Assembly: GCF_900290195.1 (NCBI RefSeq) | Contig: NZ_OLMF01000004.1 | Location: 1,477,501-1,541,500, forward strand | Length of the DNA: 64,000 nt | Direction: 5' to 3' | DNA from: Anaerococcus marasmi | GTDB lineage: Bacteria; Bacillota; Clostridia; Tissierellales; Peptoniphilaceae | In this document: in pieces, positions 53,869-62,624 of the stretch | How the letters are laid out: each line of letters begins with the position of its first letter | Numbering within the stretch: position 1 is the stretch's first letter | Translations under genes and position numbers: made by a program | Notes under the pieces: generated by a model | The model's database searches: none | What the model was told of the DNA's origin: nothing | The model's input: only the letters and a program-made list of their open reading frames with translations

Positions 53869-55230
53869 ATGGAAAAAACTATAAGCAAGAAAGAAAATAT
53901 CATGGGAACCATGCCTGTTGGAAGTCTTCTTATAAAGATGAGCATACCTATGGTAATTTCTATGCTTGTTCAATCAATCTACAATGTAGTAGATTCGATA
54001 TTTGTTGCAAGAATTTCAGAAGAAGCCCTTACAGCGGTGTCTTTAGCATTCCCAGTACAAAACATCATGCTTGCCTTTGCTATAGGAATATCCGTTGGGG
54101 CCAGTGCCCTCTTGAGTAGGTATTTGGGCATGGATGATAAGAGAAGAGTAGGGTCTGTTGCCATGCACGGGGTTGTCTTATCTGTAGTTGGAGCTATTGC
54201 CTCTGCCTTATTCGGTATATTTTTTACTGATTTTTTTGCCAATTCCCAAGCGGCGACTCCTGAAATCGTAGCCTACACTAGGGATTATTTGTGGATTGTT
54301 ACTATATTTGGTTTTGGTTTGTTCTTCCAAGTCCTTTGTGAAAAGCTCCTCCAAGCGACATCCCTTACCTTTTATACCATGATTGTCCAAATATCAGGAG
54401 CCCTAATCAACCTAATCCTAGATCCAATCTTTATCTTTGGCCTATTTGGCTTTCCAAGAATGGAAGTAAAGGGAGCGGCCCTTGCTACTGTGATTGGACA
54501 AATCGGAGGATCTATTATAGGTCTTATTATAAATAAAACAAAGAATACAGATATAGAAGTAGACTTCAAACATTTTAGGCTTCATGGAGATATATTAAAA
54601 CAAATATTTTGGATAGGCCTTCCTTCTATAGTAATGAGTGCTATATCTTCAGTAATTATCTTTATCCTAAATGCCATGCTTAGAGCTTTTGGTCAATCAG
54701 CAATCGCAGCCTATGGGGTAATGTTTAAGCTTCAATCCTTTGCCTTCCTTCCAATAATAGGAATATCGAACGCTATGGTTTCTATCATATCCTTTAACTA
54801 CGGAGCAAGGCATGTGGCTAGGATTCGTAGGTCAATCAAGCTTGCCCTTATATCAGGTATGGTCCTTGTTGGAATCGCAACTGTCTTCTTGTGGATTTTG
54901 CCAAATCAAATCTTTGACTTGTTTAATGCAACTGACACTATGAGGCAAATTGGAGTACCTATGATTAGGATAGTTTCCCTATCTTATATTGTAGCTTCAG
55001 TTTCTATAATATCTGTAGGAGTTTTCCAAGCCTTGGGGAATTGGCAAACAGCAATCCTCCAATCCTTCCTAAGACAATTCTTTATCCTCCTACCAACCTT
55101 TTATCTATTCTCCCTAACAGGAAATATAGACTTAGTATGGTGGTCCTTCCTTATATCTGAAGGACTTAATGCGATCATGTGTGTGTATTTCTTAAAAAGA
55201 GACATCAAAAACAAAATAGATGTATTATAA
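53869..55230 (+). CDS. MATE family efflux transporter
   Basis: A 453-residue exporter with twelve hydrophobic segments arranged as two related halves. It begins after the signature PVGSLLIKMSIPMVISMLVQSIYNVVDS. An AAAGGAG site sets the start at 53869, although the frame is open from 53779. It probably exports cationic compounds or lipid-like substrates in exchange for Na+ or H+. It follows the ATP-grasp gene and may be in its transcript. Within MATE the sequence is closer to the NorM/DinF-like bacterial group. Confidence 0.92.
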   Translation: MEKTISKKENIMGTMPVGSLLIKMSIPMVISMLVQSIYNVVDSIFVARISEEALTAVSLAFPVQNIMLAFAIGISVGASALLSRYLGMDDKRRVGSVAMHGVVLSVVGAIASALFGIFFTDFFANSQAATPEIVAYTRDYLWIVTIFGFGLFFQVLCEKLLQATSLTFYTMIVQISGALINLILDPIFIFGLFGFPRMEVKGAALATVIGQIGGSIIGLIINKTKNTDIEVDFKHFRLHGDILKQIFWIGLPSIVMSAISSVIIFILNAMLRAFGQSAIAAYGVMFKLQSFAFLPIIGISNAMVSIISFNYGARHVARIRRSIKLALISGMVLVGIATVFLWILPNQIFDLFNATDTMRQIGVPMIRIVSLSYIVASVSIISVGVFQALGNWQTAILQSFLRQFFILLPTFYLFSLTGNIDLVWWSFLISEGLNAIMCVYFLKRDIKNKIDVL

Positions 55231-55234
55231 AAAG

Positions 55235-55267
55235 ACCAGCTCTCTTTCCCAGAGATGCTGGTTTTTA
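55235..55267. terminator. Terminator after the MATE gene (bidirectional)
   Basis: ACCAGC/GCTGGT plus TCTCT/AGAGA form the stem, with T-runs toward both strands. It also serves the converging membrane protein gene. Confidence 0.8.
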
Positions 55268-56119
55268 TATGCCTACCAATAAAATATTTATTGGCCTTAT
55301 ATTAAATCTGAATAGTATTTGACCGATAAAAAGGCTAACAAGAGTAGATAGAAGACTTGTTACTAGGATATTTTCTCCTAAAATAATCCTTAAGCCTACA
55401 AATATCGTTGGATACATATAAATATAGACAAAGATCATAAATTTCTCGAAAGAAGCTTCACTAGCCTCTCCAAAGCCCTTTAGCATTAGGTAGATGATTA
55501 ACACAAAGGATAAAAAATATCCGTAGTTTAGCTTATATCTAGAGCTAAAAAAGATTTCCAAAGCTAGGATTCCTAGGGAAAGGATATATAGGAGAGGATT
55601 TATCTTATCAGCTCTTCTGATCCTAAGGCCCATTACAAAGACAGCAAAATATAAGAAAATGTCCTTGAAGTTTGGAAAGCCTATTAGAATTTTGCTATAA
55701 TCATAGTAATAGAATAAAGCAAGGCTAATGACACCGAGTGTACTTGAAAAAGTACTGCCGAAAATCCTGTTAATTAAAAATTCTACTAAGAAAAATATAC
55801 CCACAAGACTTATGAGATCGTAAAGCCTTCTTAGAATTTGATAAAAATCATCTAGTACTTCTCTATTTAACTTTATATTAAAACCTTTTATTAGAAAGAA
55901 GTTAATCAGAAGATGAAAGATTAAAGGCAAGAACAAAAGCCCGACCCTTCCTGTATCCATAAAGGAAATCATATAGGCGATATAGGCTATAAGATAAGTG
56001 TTTACTATCCTATAGATGATTTCTGTATTTAATTTTATTGAAGAAGCTGCAATTGGGGTAAAAAAACTAATAATAAGCAAGATGACTCCCAAAAGACTTG
56101 CTAAATTTATTTTTTTCAT
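55265..56119 (-). CDS. Polytopic membrane protein of unknown function
   Basis: A 284-residue protein with about nine hydrophobic helices and few conserved polar residues. It starts MKKINLASLLGVILLIISFF. No family is recognised. It is monocistronic on the minus strand, divergent from the 204-residue protein at 56188. Confidence 0.6.
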   Translation of the reverse strand: MKKINLASLLGVILLIISFFTPIAASSIKLNTEIIYRIVNTYLIAYIAYMISFMDTGRVGLLFLPLIFHLLINFFLIKGFNIKLNREVLDDFYQILRRLYDLISLVGIFFLVEFLINRIFGSTFSSTLGVISLALFYYYDYSKILIGFPNFKDIFLYFAVFVMGLRIRRADKINPLLYILSLGILALEIFFSSRYKLNYGYFLSFVLIIYLMLKGFGEASEASFEKFMIFVYIYMYPTIFVGLRIILGENILVTSLLSTLVSLFIGQILFRFNIRPINILLVGI

Positions 56120-56187
56120 ACTTAAATCATATCACAAAAAGGAAAAATTACTAATAAAATGATATAATACTCAATATAGGAGCAGAT

Positions 56188-56802
56188 ATGACAAGACAAA
56201 GAAGACCATCAGTTAAAGAAAGAGAATCTAGAGACATAAGAAGAGAAGAATTAAGACGAAGAAAGCGAATCAAGAAACGTAGAAAGGAAAGAATCCTCCG
56301 CATAGGATTTATCCTTGTAATATTATTCGCCCTAGTATTTGCAGTAAGAAAGCTCACATCTTCTAATAAAAGGATAGCAAGCGATATAGAAACTGCTATC
56401 AAAAGCTATGATGAGGGATATTTTGAGAAAAACATGGACAGGATGGATGTAATCATGGACGCCCTAAAGAAATCCTACTCCAAGGATGAGAAGGAAGAGA
56501 AGGAATTCTATGAGGCAGCCTTTAAGAACTTATCCATAACTTATATAGAAGAAAAGAAGGTAGAAGGCGGGAGAGAATTAAGCCTTGAGGTAGAAAATGT
56601 CAACTACATAGACGTATACAATAGTCTAGAAGCTGGGGTTAGCCATGAGGATTATATTAAAGCCCTGTCTAGGGAGGATAATCCTAAAAAAAAGGCCAGA
56701 GTTAGTATTTTTATAAGAGATAAGATGTTTTCAAAGAAGATTTATGAGTCAAGACCCTTTGTAAATGCGATATTAGGAGGGGCCCTAGATTACGCAAACT
56801 AG
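56188..56802 (+). CDS. Membrane-anchored protein of unknown function
   Basis: A 204-residue protein: a very basic first 35 residues (Arg/Lys-rich), one transmembrane helix (about 36-52, IGFILVILFALVFAV), and an extracytoplasmic domain of about 150 residues with long helices. It resembles single-pass envelope proteins of low-GC Firmicutes without a specific match. It lies 8 bases upstream of the CPBP protease gene, so the two are co-transcribed. Confidence 0.65.
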   Translation: MTRQRRPSVKERESRDIRREELRRRKRIKKRRKERILRIGFILVILFALVFAVRKLTSSNKRIASDIETAIKSYDEGYFEKNMDRMDVIMDALKKSYSKDEKEEKEFYEAAFKNLSITYIEEKKVEGGRELSLEVENVNYIDVYNSLEAGVSHEDYIKALSREDNPKKKARVSIFIRDKMFSKKIYESRPFVNAILGGALDYAN

Positions 56803-56810
56803 GAGGACAT

Positions 56811-57716
56811 ATGTTTTACGCAAATGGATCAATCAAAGAATGTAAGAGGGTGATGAAGGAGAAAAATCCTCTGGCATTTACAATTCATTTATTTATCCTG
56901 ATGATTTTAGCTATGTCTTTTTCTCATATACTAATTAGATTGGTCTCTAATCTTACAGGCAAGGGAGATTTTCTTATAAGAAAGTTGGGAGAAAATCACG
57001 AGTATGCCATGATTTTTAATCTTTGGTCTACTTTGCTGGTAAGCCTTACCGTATATATATTTGTTAAATATTATCAAAAGAGAACTCCCGCATCGCTTGG
57101 CCTTGTAGATGAAAAGAAGGGCAAATCTTATCTCAAAGGGCTTCTTATAGGAAGTGGGATGCTTGGTGTCTCCTTCCTTTTTTCCTATCTCTTATCTGGC
57201 TTCAAGATTCGTCTAAATATAGAAAATGTAGACTTTAGGATTTTTATTTTATTTGTAATAGGTTGGATCTTTCAGGGTTTTGAGGAAGAATTTATCACAA
57301 GATCTGTTTTAATGAATTATCTAGGAGCTCTTAGAAATCCCAGGGTGGGTATTATTACTAACAGTCTGGTATTTTCTATCCTTCATCTGGGTAATTCTTA
57401 TTTTAACCTCCTAGCCTTTGTCAATATATTTTTGATGGGACTTGTATTTTCTATGCTTTTTTACATAAGAGATAGCATATATATAAGTGCTGCCGCCCAC
57501 AGCGTGTGGAATTTCCTCCAAGCTAACTTTTTTGGTATTAATGTAAGTGGGATAATCACAAGCAAAAACACGGTTTTTTTAAGCGAATCTGTAGGAAATA
57601 AATGGATAAGTGGGGGAGGCTTTGGTATAGAAGGGGGCTTTGTAGTTACGATTGTTGAGACACTTGTCTTGTATTTACTATATAAGAAGGCAAGAAAAGC
57701 CAGTTTAATAAGATAG
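56811..57716 (+). CDS. CPBP family intramembrane metalloprotease
   Basis: A 301-residue membrane protein with about eight helices and the CPBP (Abi/CAAX protease-like) motifs: FEEEFITRS (EExxxR type), FSILHLGNSYFN and AAAHSVWNF with the metal-binding His residues. Relatives process membrane proteins or give bacteriocin self-immunity; no bacteriocin gene is present here. AGGAGGAC precedes the ATG. The foldback element begins directly after its stop codon. Confidence 0.9.
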   Translation: MFYANGSIKECKRVMKEKNPLAFTIHLFILMILAMSFSHILIRLVSNLTGKGDFLIRKLGENHEYAMIFNLWSTLLVSLTVYIFVKYYQKRTPASLGLVDEKKGKSYLKGLLIGSGMLGVSFLFSYLLSGFKIRLNIENVDFRIFILFVIGWIFQGFEEEFITRSVLMNYLGALRNPRVGIITNSLVFSILHLGNSYFNLLAFVNIFLMGLVFSMLFYIRDSIYISAAAHSVWNFLQANFFGINVSGIITSKNTVFLSESVGNKWISGGGFGIEGGFVVTIVETLVLYLLYKKARKASLIR

Positions 57717-57878
57717 AAAAGGGGCTGTTGCAAAATCATGAATAATCATCGTACCATCGTTAGAAGGTTCTCTTAGGAAATTTTCAGTGGTGCCTGCCGG
57801 CTGATGGAGGCAAAATTTCCGTGGAGGTTCTTCTAACGATAATGGTACGATTTATTCATTCTGCAACAGCCCCCTTTT
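57717..57878. repeat. 162-bp foldback (MITE-like) element
   Basis: AAAAGGGGCTGTTGCA (57717-57732) is matched by TGCAACAGCCCCCTTTT at the other end. Pairing continues through ATCGTACCAT/ATGGTACGAT, GTTAGAA/TTCTAAC and GGAAATTTT/AAAATTTCC toward a GC-rich tip. The ends resemble IS terminal repeats. It may also terminate transcription between the convergent CPBP and pgi genes. Confidence 0.75.
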
Positions 57879-57889
57879 AAATTCTATAT

Positions 57890-59170
57890 TTATTTATTTT
57901 CGTATCCTGGTTTTCCAAGAAGTTTGAACATTTGTGCCTTGTATTCTTCAACACCTGGTTGGTTGAATGGATTTACTCCTAGCATGTAGCCTGAAACTCC
58001 TACAGCTATTTCAAAGAAATAGAAGAGTTTGGCGATTTCTTTTTCACTAACTTCATCCATTTCGATTCTGATATTTGGAACATCTCCCTTAACGTGGGCT
58101 ATTGTTGTTCCTTCCATGGCTTGTTTGTTTACAAAGCTCATTGTCTTTCCAGCGAGATAATTTAATCCGTCTAGATTGTCCTCATCTTTCTTGATTGTAA
58201 GGTCACTTACAGGATTTTTAACTTCTATTACAGTTTCAAATAAGTTTCTCTTACCATCTTGGATCATTTGTCCAACTGAGTGGAGGTCTGTTGTATTGTT
58301 TACAGATACTGGGAAGATTCCCTTACCATCTTTTCCTTCGCTTTCTGCGAAAAGTTGCTTCCACCATTCAGCTATATATTTAAGTTTTGCTTCGTAGTTT
58401 ACAAGCACTTCGAGGTCCTTGCCATCTTCGTGAAGCATATTTCTAATAGCTGCATATTTTATAGCAGGATTGTCGAAGGACTTTTCTGTGTAGAGGTCTC
58501 TGCCCTCAGCGAAGCCTTCCATAAACTTATCTATATCAATCCCACATGCAGCAAGTGGTAGGAGACCTACAGCAGATATTACAGAAAATCTTCCACCTAT
58601 ATCATCAGGAACTACAAATGTCTCATAGCCTTCTGCATCAGCAAGCTCTTTCAAAGCTCCCTTCTTGCTATCAGTTGTTGCAAAAATTCTTTTTCTTGCT
58701 TCTTCCTTGCCGTATTTTTCTTCGATTGCTTCTCTTAAGAATCTAAAAGCAATAGCAGGTTCTGTTGTTGTACCTGATTTTGATATTACGTTTAAAGAGT
58801 AGTCCTTATCCTTTAGGTAGTCTAGAAGTTCGTTTAAGTATTGGCCTGAGATTTGATTTCCTGCATAGATTAGCTTAACTTTTCTATCAGATCCAAAGTA
58901 AGAATCACAAGCGACATCTACTGCCTTAATTCCTAAATAAGATCCACCAATTCCTATAGATACTAAAATATCAGAATTTCCTCTAATTCTTTCAGCAGCC
59001 TTTTTGATTCTTTCAAACTCTTCCTTGTCATAATCGACTGGTCTATCGATCCAGCCCAAGAAGTCATTGCCCTCGCCAGTTCTTTCCATGAGGGTATCGA
59101 AGGCGGTCATGGCTTTTTCTTCATAGCTATTAATATTTTCTAAGTTTACATTATTAAAATCTAATTTCAT
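57890..59170 (-). CDS. pgi: Glucose-6-phosphate isomerase
   Basis: A 426-residue glycolytic enzyme converting glucose 6-phosphate and fructose 6-phosphate. It has the phosphate-binding [15 protein letters not shown] motif, the signature [15 protein letters not shown]-like start, [17 protein letters not shown] and the catalytic region near [12 protein letters not shown]. The length is the short bacterial type. The gene is monocistronic; a GATAATG-N8-CATTATC dyad lies in its upstream region. AGGAGGAG precedes the start. Confidence 0.96.
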   Translation of the reverse strand: MKLDFNNVNLENINSYEEKAMTAFDTLMERTGEGNDFLGWIDRPVDYDKEEFERIKKAAERIRGNSDILVSIGIGGSYLGIKAVDVACDSYFGSDRKVKLIYAGNQISGQYLNELLDYLKDKDYSLNVISKSGTTTEPAIAFRFLREAIEEKYGKEEARKRIFATTDSKKGALKELADAEGYETFVVPDDIGGRFSVISAVGLLPLAACGIDIDKFMEGFAEGRDLYTEKSFDNPAIKYAAIRNMLHEDGKDLEVLVNYEAKLKYIAEWWKQLFAESEGKDGKGIFPVSVNNTTDLHSVGQMIQDGKRNLFETVIEVKNPVSDLTIKKDEDNLDGLNYLAGKTMSFVNKQAMEGTTIAHVKGDVPNIRIEMDEVSEKEIAKLFYFFEIAVGVSGYMLGVNPFNQPGVEEYKAQMFKLLGKPGYENK

Positions 59171-59204
59171 ATTCTCCTCCTGTCTTTCTATGTGTATTAT
59201 ACCC

Positions 59205-59226
59205 GATAATGCAATTTTCCATTATC
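59205..59226. promoter_or_regulatory. Fur/PerR-like dyad upstream of pgi
   Basis: GATAATG (59205-59211) and CATTATC (59220-59226) are perfect inverted repeats 8 bases apart, close to the pgi -10 (TATAAT on the minus strand, about 59202-59197). Confidence 0.4.
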
Positions 59227-59374
59227 AAATAATTATGCAGCAAATAAAAACTAATAAAAAATAAATGTGAAAAAGTCCCTTAGAAAGGAAAAGATTTCCC
59301 TTATAAATCATTTGTAAGAGGAAATTCCTAAGTTGGCTAAAATCAGAGATAAAATTAGGATGAATTATGTAGTT

Positions 59375-59455
59375 GATAATGATTATATATATCATATTTA
59401 GAATGAGAAAAACTTTAGAATGATTCTTGACAAGCGGAAAAATAAAGACTATAAT
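59375..59455 (+). promoter_or_regulatory. Rubrerythrin promoter with an upstream Fur/PerR-like site
   Basis: A consensus promoter: TTGACA (59427-59432), 17 bases, TATAAT (59450-59455). GATAATGATTATATATATC (59375-59393) matches 15 of 19 positions of the Fur-type consensus. The remaining 59227-59496 sequence shows no gene. Confidence 0.6.
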
Positions 59456-59496
59456 ATGAATAGAAGTTGAAGAGAAAAATAAAAAGGAGATTACAT

Positions 59497-60087
59497 ATGA
59501 CATTAAAAGGAACAAAAACAGCATCTAACCTTATCACATCATTCGCAGGTGAAAGCCAAGCAACAATGAGATATAGATATGCAGCTAAAGTAGCTGACAA
59601 AGAAGGTTACAAACAAATATCTGCAATCTTTGAAGAAACAGCAAGAAACGAAATAGAACACGCAGCAAGATTTTACAAATTCTTAAAAGAAGAATTCAAA
59701 CTTGATGCTATCGAGCTTAACCCAGAATACACAGCATTCCCAGTAGTATTCCACGATACACTAACAAACCTACAAGGTGCAATCGACGGAGAAAACGAAG
59801 AATGTGAACATATGTATCCATCATTTGCAGACGTTGCAGAAGAAGAAGGATTCGACGAAATCGCAAGAGCATTCAGAAACATAGCAAAAGTTGAGGGAGC
59901 TCACAGAGATAGATACCAAAAACTACACGACAATGTAGAAAACGGAAAAGTATTCGAAAAAGACGAAAAAGTTATCTGGAAATGCGGTAATTGCGGATTC
60001 CTTTACGAAGGAAAAGTAGCACCAAAGATTTGTCCAGCATGTGCACACAAACAAGAATGGTTCGAAATCGCAAGCTTCAACTATTAA
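59497..60087 (+). CDS. Rubrerythrin
   Basis: A 196-residue non-heme iron protein reducing hydrogen peroxide in anaerobes. The ferritin-like domain carries the diiron Glu/His ligands in FAGESQATMRY, EETARNEIEHAARF and KVEGAHRDRY. The C-terminal rubredoxin domain has CGNCG and CPAC for one iron. AAGGAG sets the start at 59497, although the frame is open from 59467. The perfect promoter and clean ribosome site suggest strong expression. Confidence 0.96.
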   Translation: MTLKGTKTASNLITSFAGESQATMRYRYAAKVADKEGYKQISAIFEETARNEIEHAARFYKFLKEEFKLDAIELNPEYTAFPVVFHDTLTNLQGAIDGENEECEHMYPSFADVAEEEGFDEIARAFRNIAKVEGAHRDRYQKLHDNVENGKVFEKDEKVIWKCGNCGFLYEGKVAPKICPACAHKQEWFEIASFNY

Positions 60088-60099
60088 TAACATATCTAA

Positions 60100-60127
60100 A
60101 GCCAGGGGTCAAGCTCCTGGTTTTTTT
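60100..60127 (+). terminator. Terminator after the rubrerythrin gene
   Basis: CCAGG and CCTGG form the core stem, followed by seven T. Confidence 0.85.
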
Positions 60128-60205
60128 CTGCCCTAAATAGCGACTTAGACTAAGAAAATGTATAATTGTAGAAAGCAGAAGATATTAGATAGATAAGGAG
60201 AAAAA

Positions 60206-60928
60206 ATGAAAGTTATAGTATGCAAAGATTATGATGATATGAGCAAAAAAGCGGCTGACCTTGTTATAAACAATATAAAGTACAAGCCACAAATAAAACT
60301 AGGACTTGCGACAGGATCCTCACCAATAGGACTCTACAAGAACCTAATAAAGGCAAATGACGAGGGGGAGATTAGCTTTAGATATGCCAAATCAGTAAAT
60401 CTCGACGAGTATGTTGGAATTGATCCGGATAATGAACAATCCTATAATTATTTTATGAGAAAAAACTTCTTCGATCATGTATCCTTTAATGAAGGAGCAA
60501 ATATAATCCCAAAGGCAAGTGAAGTAGATGAAAAATACGCACAAGAATACGACAAAATCCTAGATGACTTCGGCCAAAGAGATATACAAATTCTAGGAAT
60601 TGGAGAAAATGGCCACATCGCCTTCAATGAACCAGGAGATAAGCTAAGCAAGAGAACTTCTATAGTAAAGCTTACAGGTTCTACAATCGAAGCTAACTCT
60701 AGATTTTTTGAAAATGAAGCCGATGTTCCAAGATATGCTATCTCAATGGGCATGGCAGATATATTTAACGCCAAGACCATAATCCTTCTTGCAAATGGGA
60801 AGAAAAAACATGAGGCTGTTAAAAGACTTTTAGAAGATGATAAGATATCAACAGATCTTCCAGCAGGATTCCTATCTCTTCACCCAAATGTTTATATTTA
60901 TGTAGATGAGGAAGCTTACAGGGATTAA
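60206..60928 (+). CDS. nagB: Glucosamine-6-phosphate deaminase
   Basis: A 240-residue enzyme converting glucosamine 6-phosphate to fructose 6-phosphate and ammonia. It has the start KVIVCKDYDDMSKKAAD, LGLATGSSPIGLYKNLI, the catalytic Asp and loop in VNLDEYVGI, and GIGENGHIAFNEPG. It links amino-sugar use (mucin or wall recycling) to glycolysis. It is monocistronic here, without nagA. Confidence 0.96.
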   Translation: MKVIVCKDYDDMSKKAADLVINNIKYKPQIKLGLATGSSPIGLYKNLIKANDEGEISFRYAKSVNLDEYVGIDPDNEQSYNYFMRKNFFDHVSFNEGANIIPKASEVDEKYAQEYDKILDDFGQRDIQILGIGENGHIAFNEPGDKLSKRTSIVKLTGSTIEANSRFFENEADVPRYAISMGMADIFNAKTIILLANGKKKHEAVKRLLEDDKISTDLPAGFLSLHPNVYIYVDEEAYRD

Positions 60929-60937
60929 AAGTGTAGG

Positions 60938-60964
60938 GCCAGGGCTATCGCTCTGGTTTTTTTA
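60938..60964 (+). terminator. Terminator after nagB
   Basis: CCAGGGC and GCTCTGG form the stem (one wobble), followed by a T-run. Confidence 0.8.
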
Positions 60965-60973
60965 TGCCAGCTA

Positions 60974-61023
60974 TTGACAAATATACTTGTCAAAGATATA
61001 ATAATGACAATAATAGTTGTCAA
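60974..61023 (+). promoter_or_regulatory. Promoter and tandem operators of the XRE-DUF3169 pair
   Basis: TTGACA (60974-60979), 17 bases, TATAAT (60997-61002). Two 20-bp dyads, TTGACAA-N6-TTGTCAA (60974-60993) and ATGACAA-N6-TTGTCAA (61004-61023), have centres 30 bp apart. One covers the -35 and the other lies just downstream of the -10. Confidence 0.75.
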
Positions 61024-61039
61024 AAGAAAGGAGGATTTA

Positions 61040-61249
61040 TTGAGATTAGTTAATAACCTTTCTAGTTTGAGGAAGGAAAAAGGTATGAATCAGACAGAGC
61101 TTGGAGAGAAGGTTGGAGTTTCTAGACAGACTATCTCTCTAATAGAAAGAGGAGACTACAACCCATCTGTTGTGGTTGCCCTAAGTCTTGCTAGGGTGTT
61201 TGAAGTAAAAGTCGAGGATATTTTTAGTTTGGAGGAGATTAATGAATAA
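61040..61249 (+). CDS. XRE-family HTH transcriptional regulator
   Basis: A 69-residue Cro/CI-type DNA-binding protein. The HTH reads NQTELGEKVGVSRQTISLIERGDYNPS, followed by LARVFEVKVEDIFSLEE. The start is a TTG at 61040 behind AAAGGAGG; the longer frame from 60974 would begin inside the promoter. It overlaps the DUF3169 gene by 8 bases and probably represses its own operon through the two dyads. Confidence 0.92.
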   Translation: MRLVNNLSSLRKEKGMNQTELGEKVGVSRQTISLIERGDYNPSVVVALSLARVFEVKVEDIFSLEEINE

Positions 61250-61928
61250 GAAAAAATTTGTAATGTTAATTATAGGAGGACTTCTAGTTGGGGCCTTGTC
61301 TGGATGGATACTTGAAAATATTGCCCTAAGTGATTTGGGAGAGCTTATTAAGTTATTCTTAATAAAAAATGTATTTAAGATAACTCTTACAGTAATAATA
61401 ATGAGTATTTTAATGGCATTTGATCTTTATAAGAAATCTAAGGTAGAAATCGAAAAAGGTCTTAAAGGCGAAGATCCGATTCAAACAAAATACACTAACT
61501 ATAGCCTCATGGTTAGGGATATAAGTATTTTTCTAATCTTTGGCCTTGCTTCTATGTGGGCTATGTCCATGGAAAAGTCTTGGCTTAATCTAGGAGAGTC
61601 TGTGGTTTTGATAGGGCTTTTAATAGCCTATATAATTCTTATTTCAGTGGTTTTTCAAAAAAACTACGAGCTTATCAAGAAAGTAGAACCAAATAGGAAG
61701 GCTGACACTCTTGATTTTAGATTTAATAAGAAGTTTATTGAAGAATCTGACGAGATGAGCAAGGCCCGTTATTACAAAAAAGGATACAGGGGCTATAGGG
61801 CAATAATTCTTACCAACTTCATAATGCTAGTGGTCCTATCAGGACTTGCCTTTTACACAGATGTAGGGATACTAGCACCAATATTTATAGCTATTTCTTC
61901 TATTATAGGAATTATTGCAACAAAATAA
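61242..61928 (+). CDS. DUF3169-like membrane protein
   Basis: A 228-residue protein with about six hydrophobic helices. A central polar segment (NYELIKKVEPNRKADTLDFRFNKKFIEESDE) and the following KARYYKKGYRGYRA match what I recall of DUF3169 proteins, which commonly follow a small XRE regulator. Function is unknown. The pair resembles a self-regulated membrane-stress or antimicrobial-response module. Confidence 0.75.
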   Translation: MNKKKFVMLIIGGLLVGALSGWILENIALSDLGELIKLFLIKNVFKITLTVIIMSILMAFDLYKKSKVEIEKGLKGEDPIQTKYTNYSLMVRDISIFLIFGLASMWAMSMEKSWLNLGESVVLIGLLIAYIILISVVFQKNYELIKKVEPNRKADTLDFRFNKKFIEESDEMSKARYYKKGYRGYRAIILTNFIMLVVLSGLAFYTDVGILAPIFIAISSIIGIIATK

Positions 61929-61935
61929 ATAAAAA

Positions 61936-61971
61936 AGAAGGCTTCTGTCAATTGCTAACAGGAGCCTTTTA
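61936..61971 (+). terminator. Terminator after the DUF3169 gene
   Basis: AAGGCT-TCTGT and ACAGG-AGCCTT form the stem, followed by TTTT. Confidence 0.8.
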
Positions 61972-62027
61972 TCTTACTTACAGGGAATGGACCTTATTAT
62001 TGAAATTTAAAATATCTATCTATAAAC

Positions 62028-62501
62028 TTAGAAATCATCATCCAAGATATCTTCTAGATCTTCTGAAATATTTTCCTTATCCTCTTCTTTTACGGTAGAT
62101 TTTAGGAAGGAAGAAATATCCTTATAAGAAAGCTCGTAAATTCCCACATAGGCTTGTTCGAAATAAAGTTTTTTATCTTCTTCATGGATGGTATTTCTTA
62201 TGTATCCGCCTTCTGACATTTCGATACTTACTAGGATAAACTCGTCTTTATTAGGAAAATCTGATACGCTTTCTTTCTTTGTTAGTTTAGAGTTTTCTAA
62301 CAATTGTAGAAAATTTTCTATATCATTATTTTCCTTAATTGTCCGTTTTTCAACTCCTCTATCATTTGCAATTTTGATAAGGCTAAGGCTTTTTACATCT
62401 TCTGCCTTAGGAAGACTCGGTCCTTTGTTATTAGGTTTTATCTTTAATAAAACGCCTATGATTATTAGACCTATTAATACAAGGTAATGCTTTTTCTTCA
62501 T
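62028..62501 (-). CDS. Membrane-anchored protein of unknown function (157 aa)
   Basis: A short N-terminal helix (about 6-19) with two Lys before it, then an extracytoplasmic, mostly polar domain ending in an acidic tail (EDLEDILDDDF). No cysteine lipobox and no recognised family. It is a neighbour of another small anchored protein on the same strand, 123 bases away. Confidence 0.55.
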   Translation of the reverse strand: MKKKHYLVLIGLIIIGVLLKIKPNNKGPSLPKAEDVKSLSLIKIANDRGVEKRTIKENNDIENFLQLLENSKLTKKESVSDFPNKDEFILVSIEMSEGGYIRNTIHEEDKKLYFEQAYVGIYELSYKDISSFLKSTVKEEDKENISEDLEDILDDDF

Positions 62502-62624
62502 AATTTATCCTTTCATCTTTTTTCATTAAATTATAGTAATATTAAAATCTGAAAACTTGCGATATAGTAGGCAAATTAGTATTTCTTACAAAGATAAGAA
62601 GGCTAGTAGTCTTAGCTTAAAATT

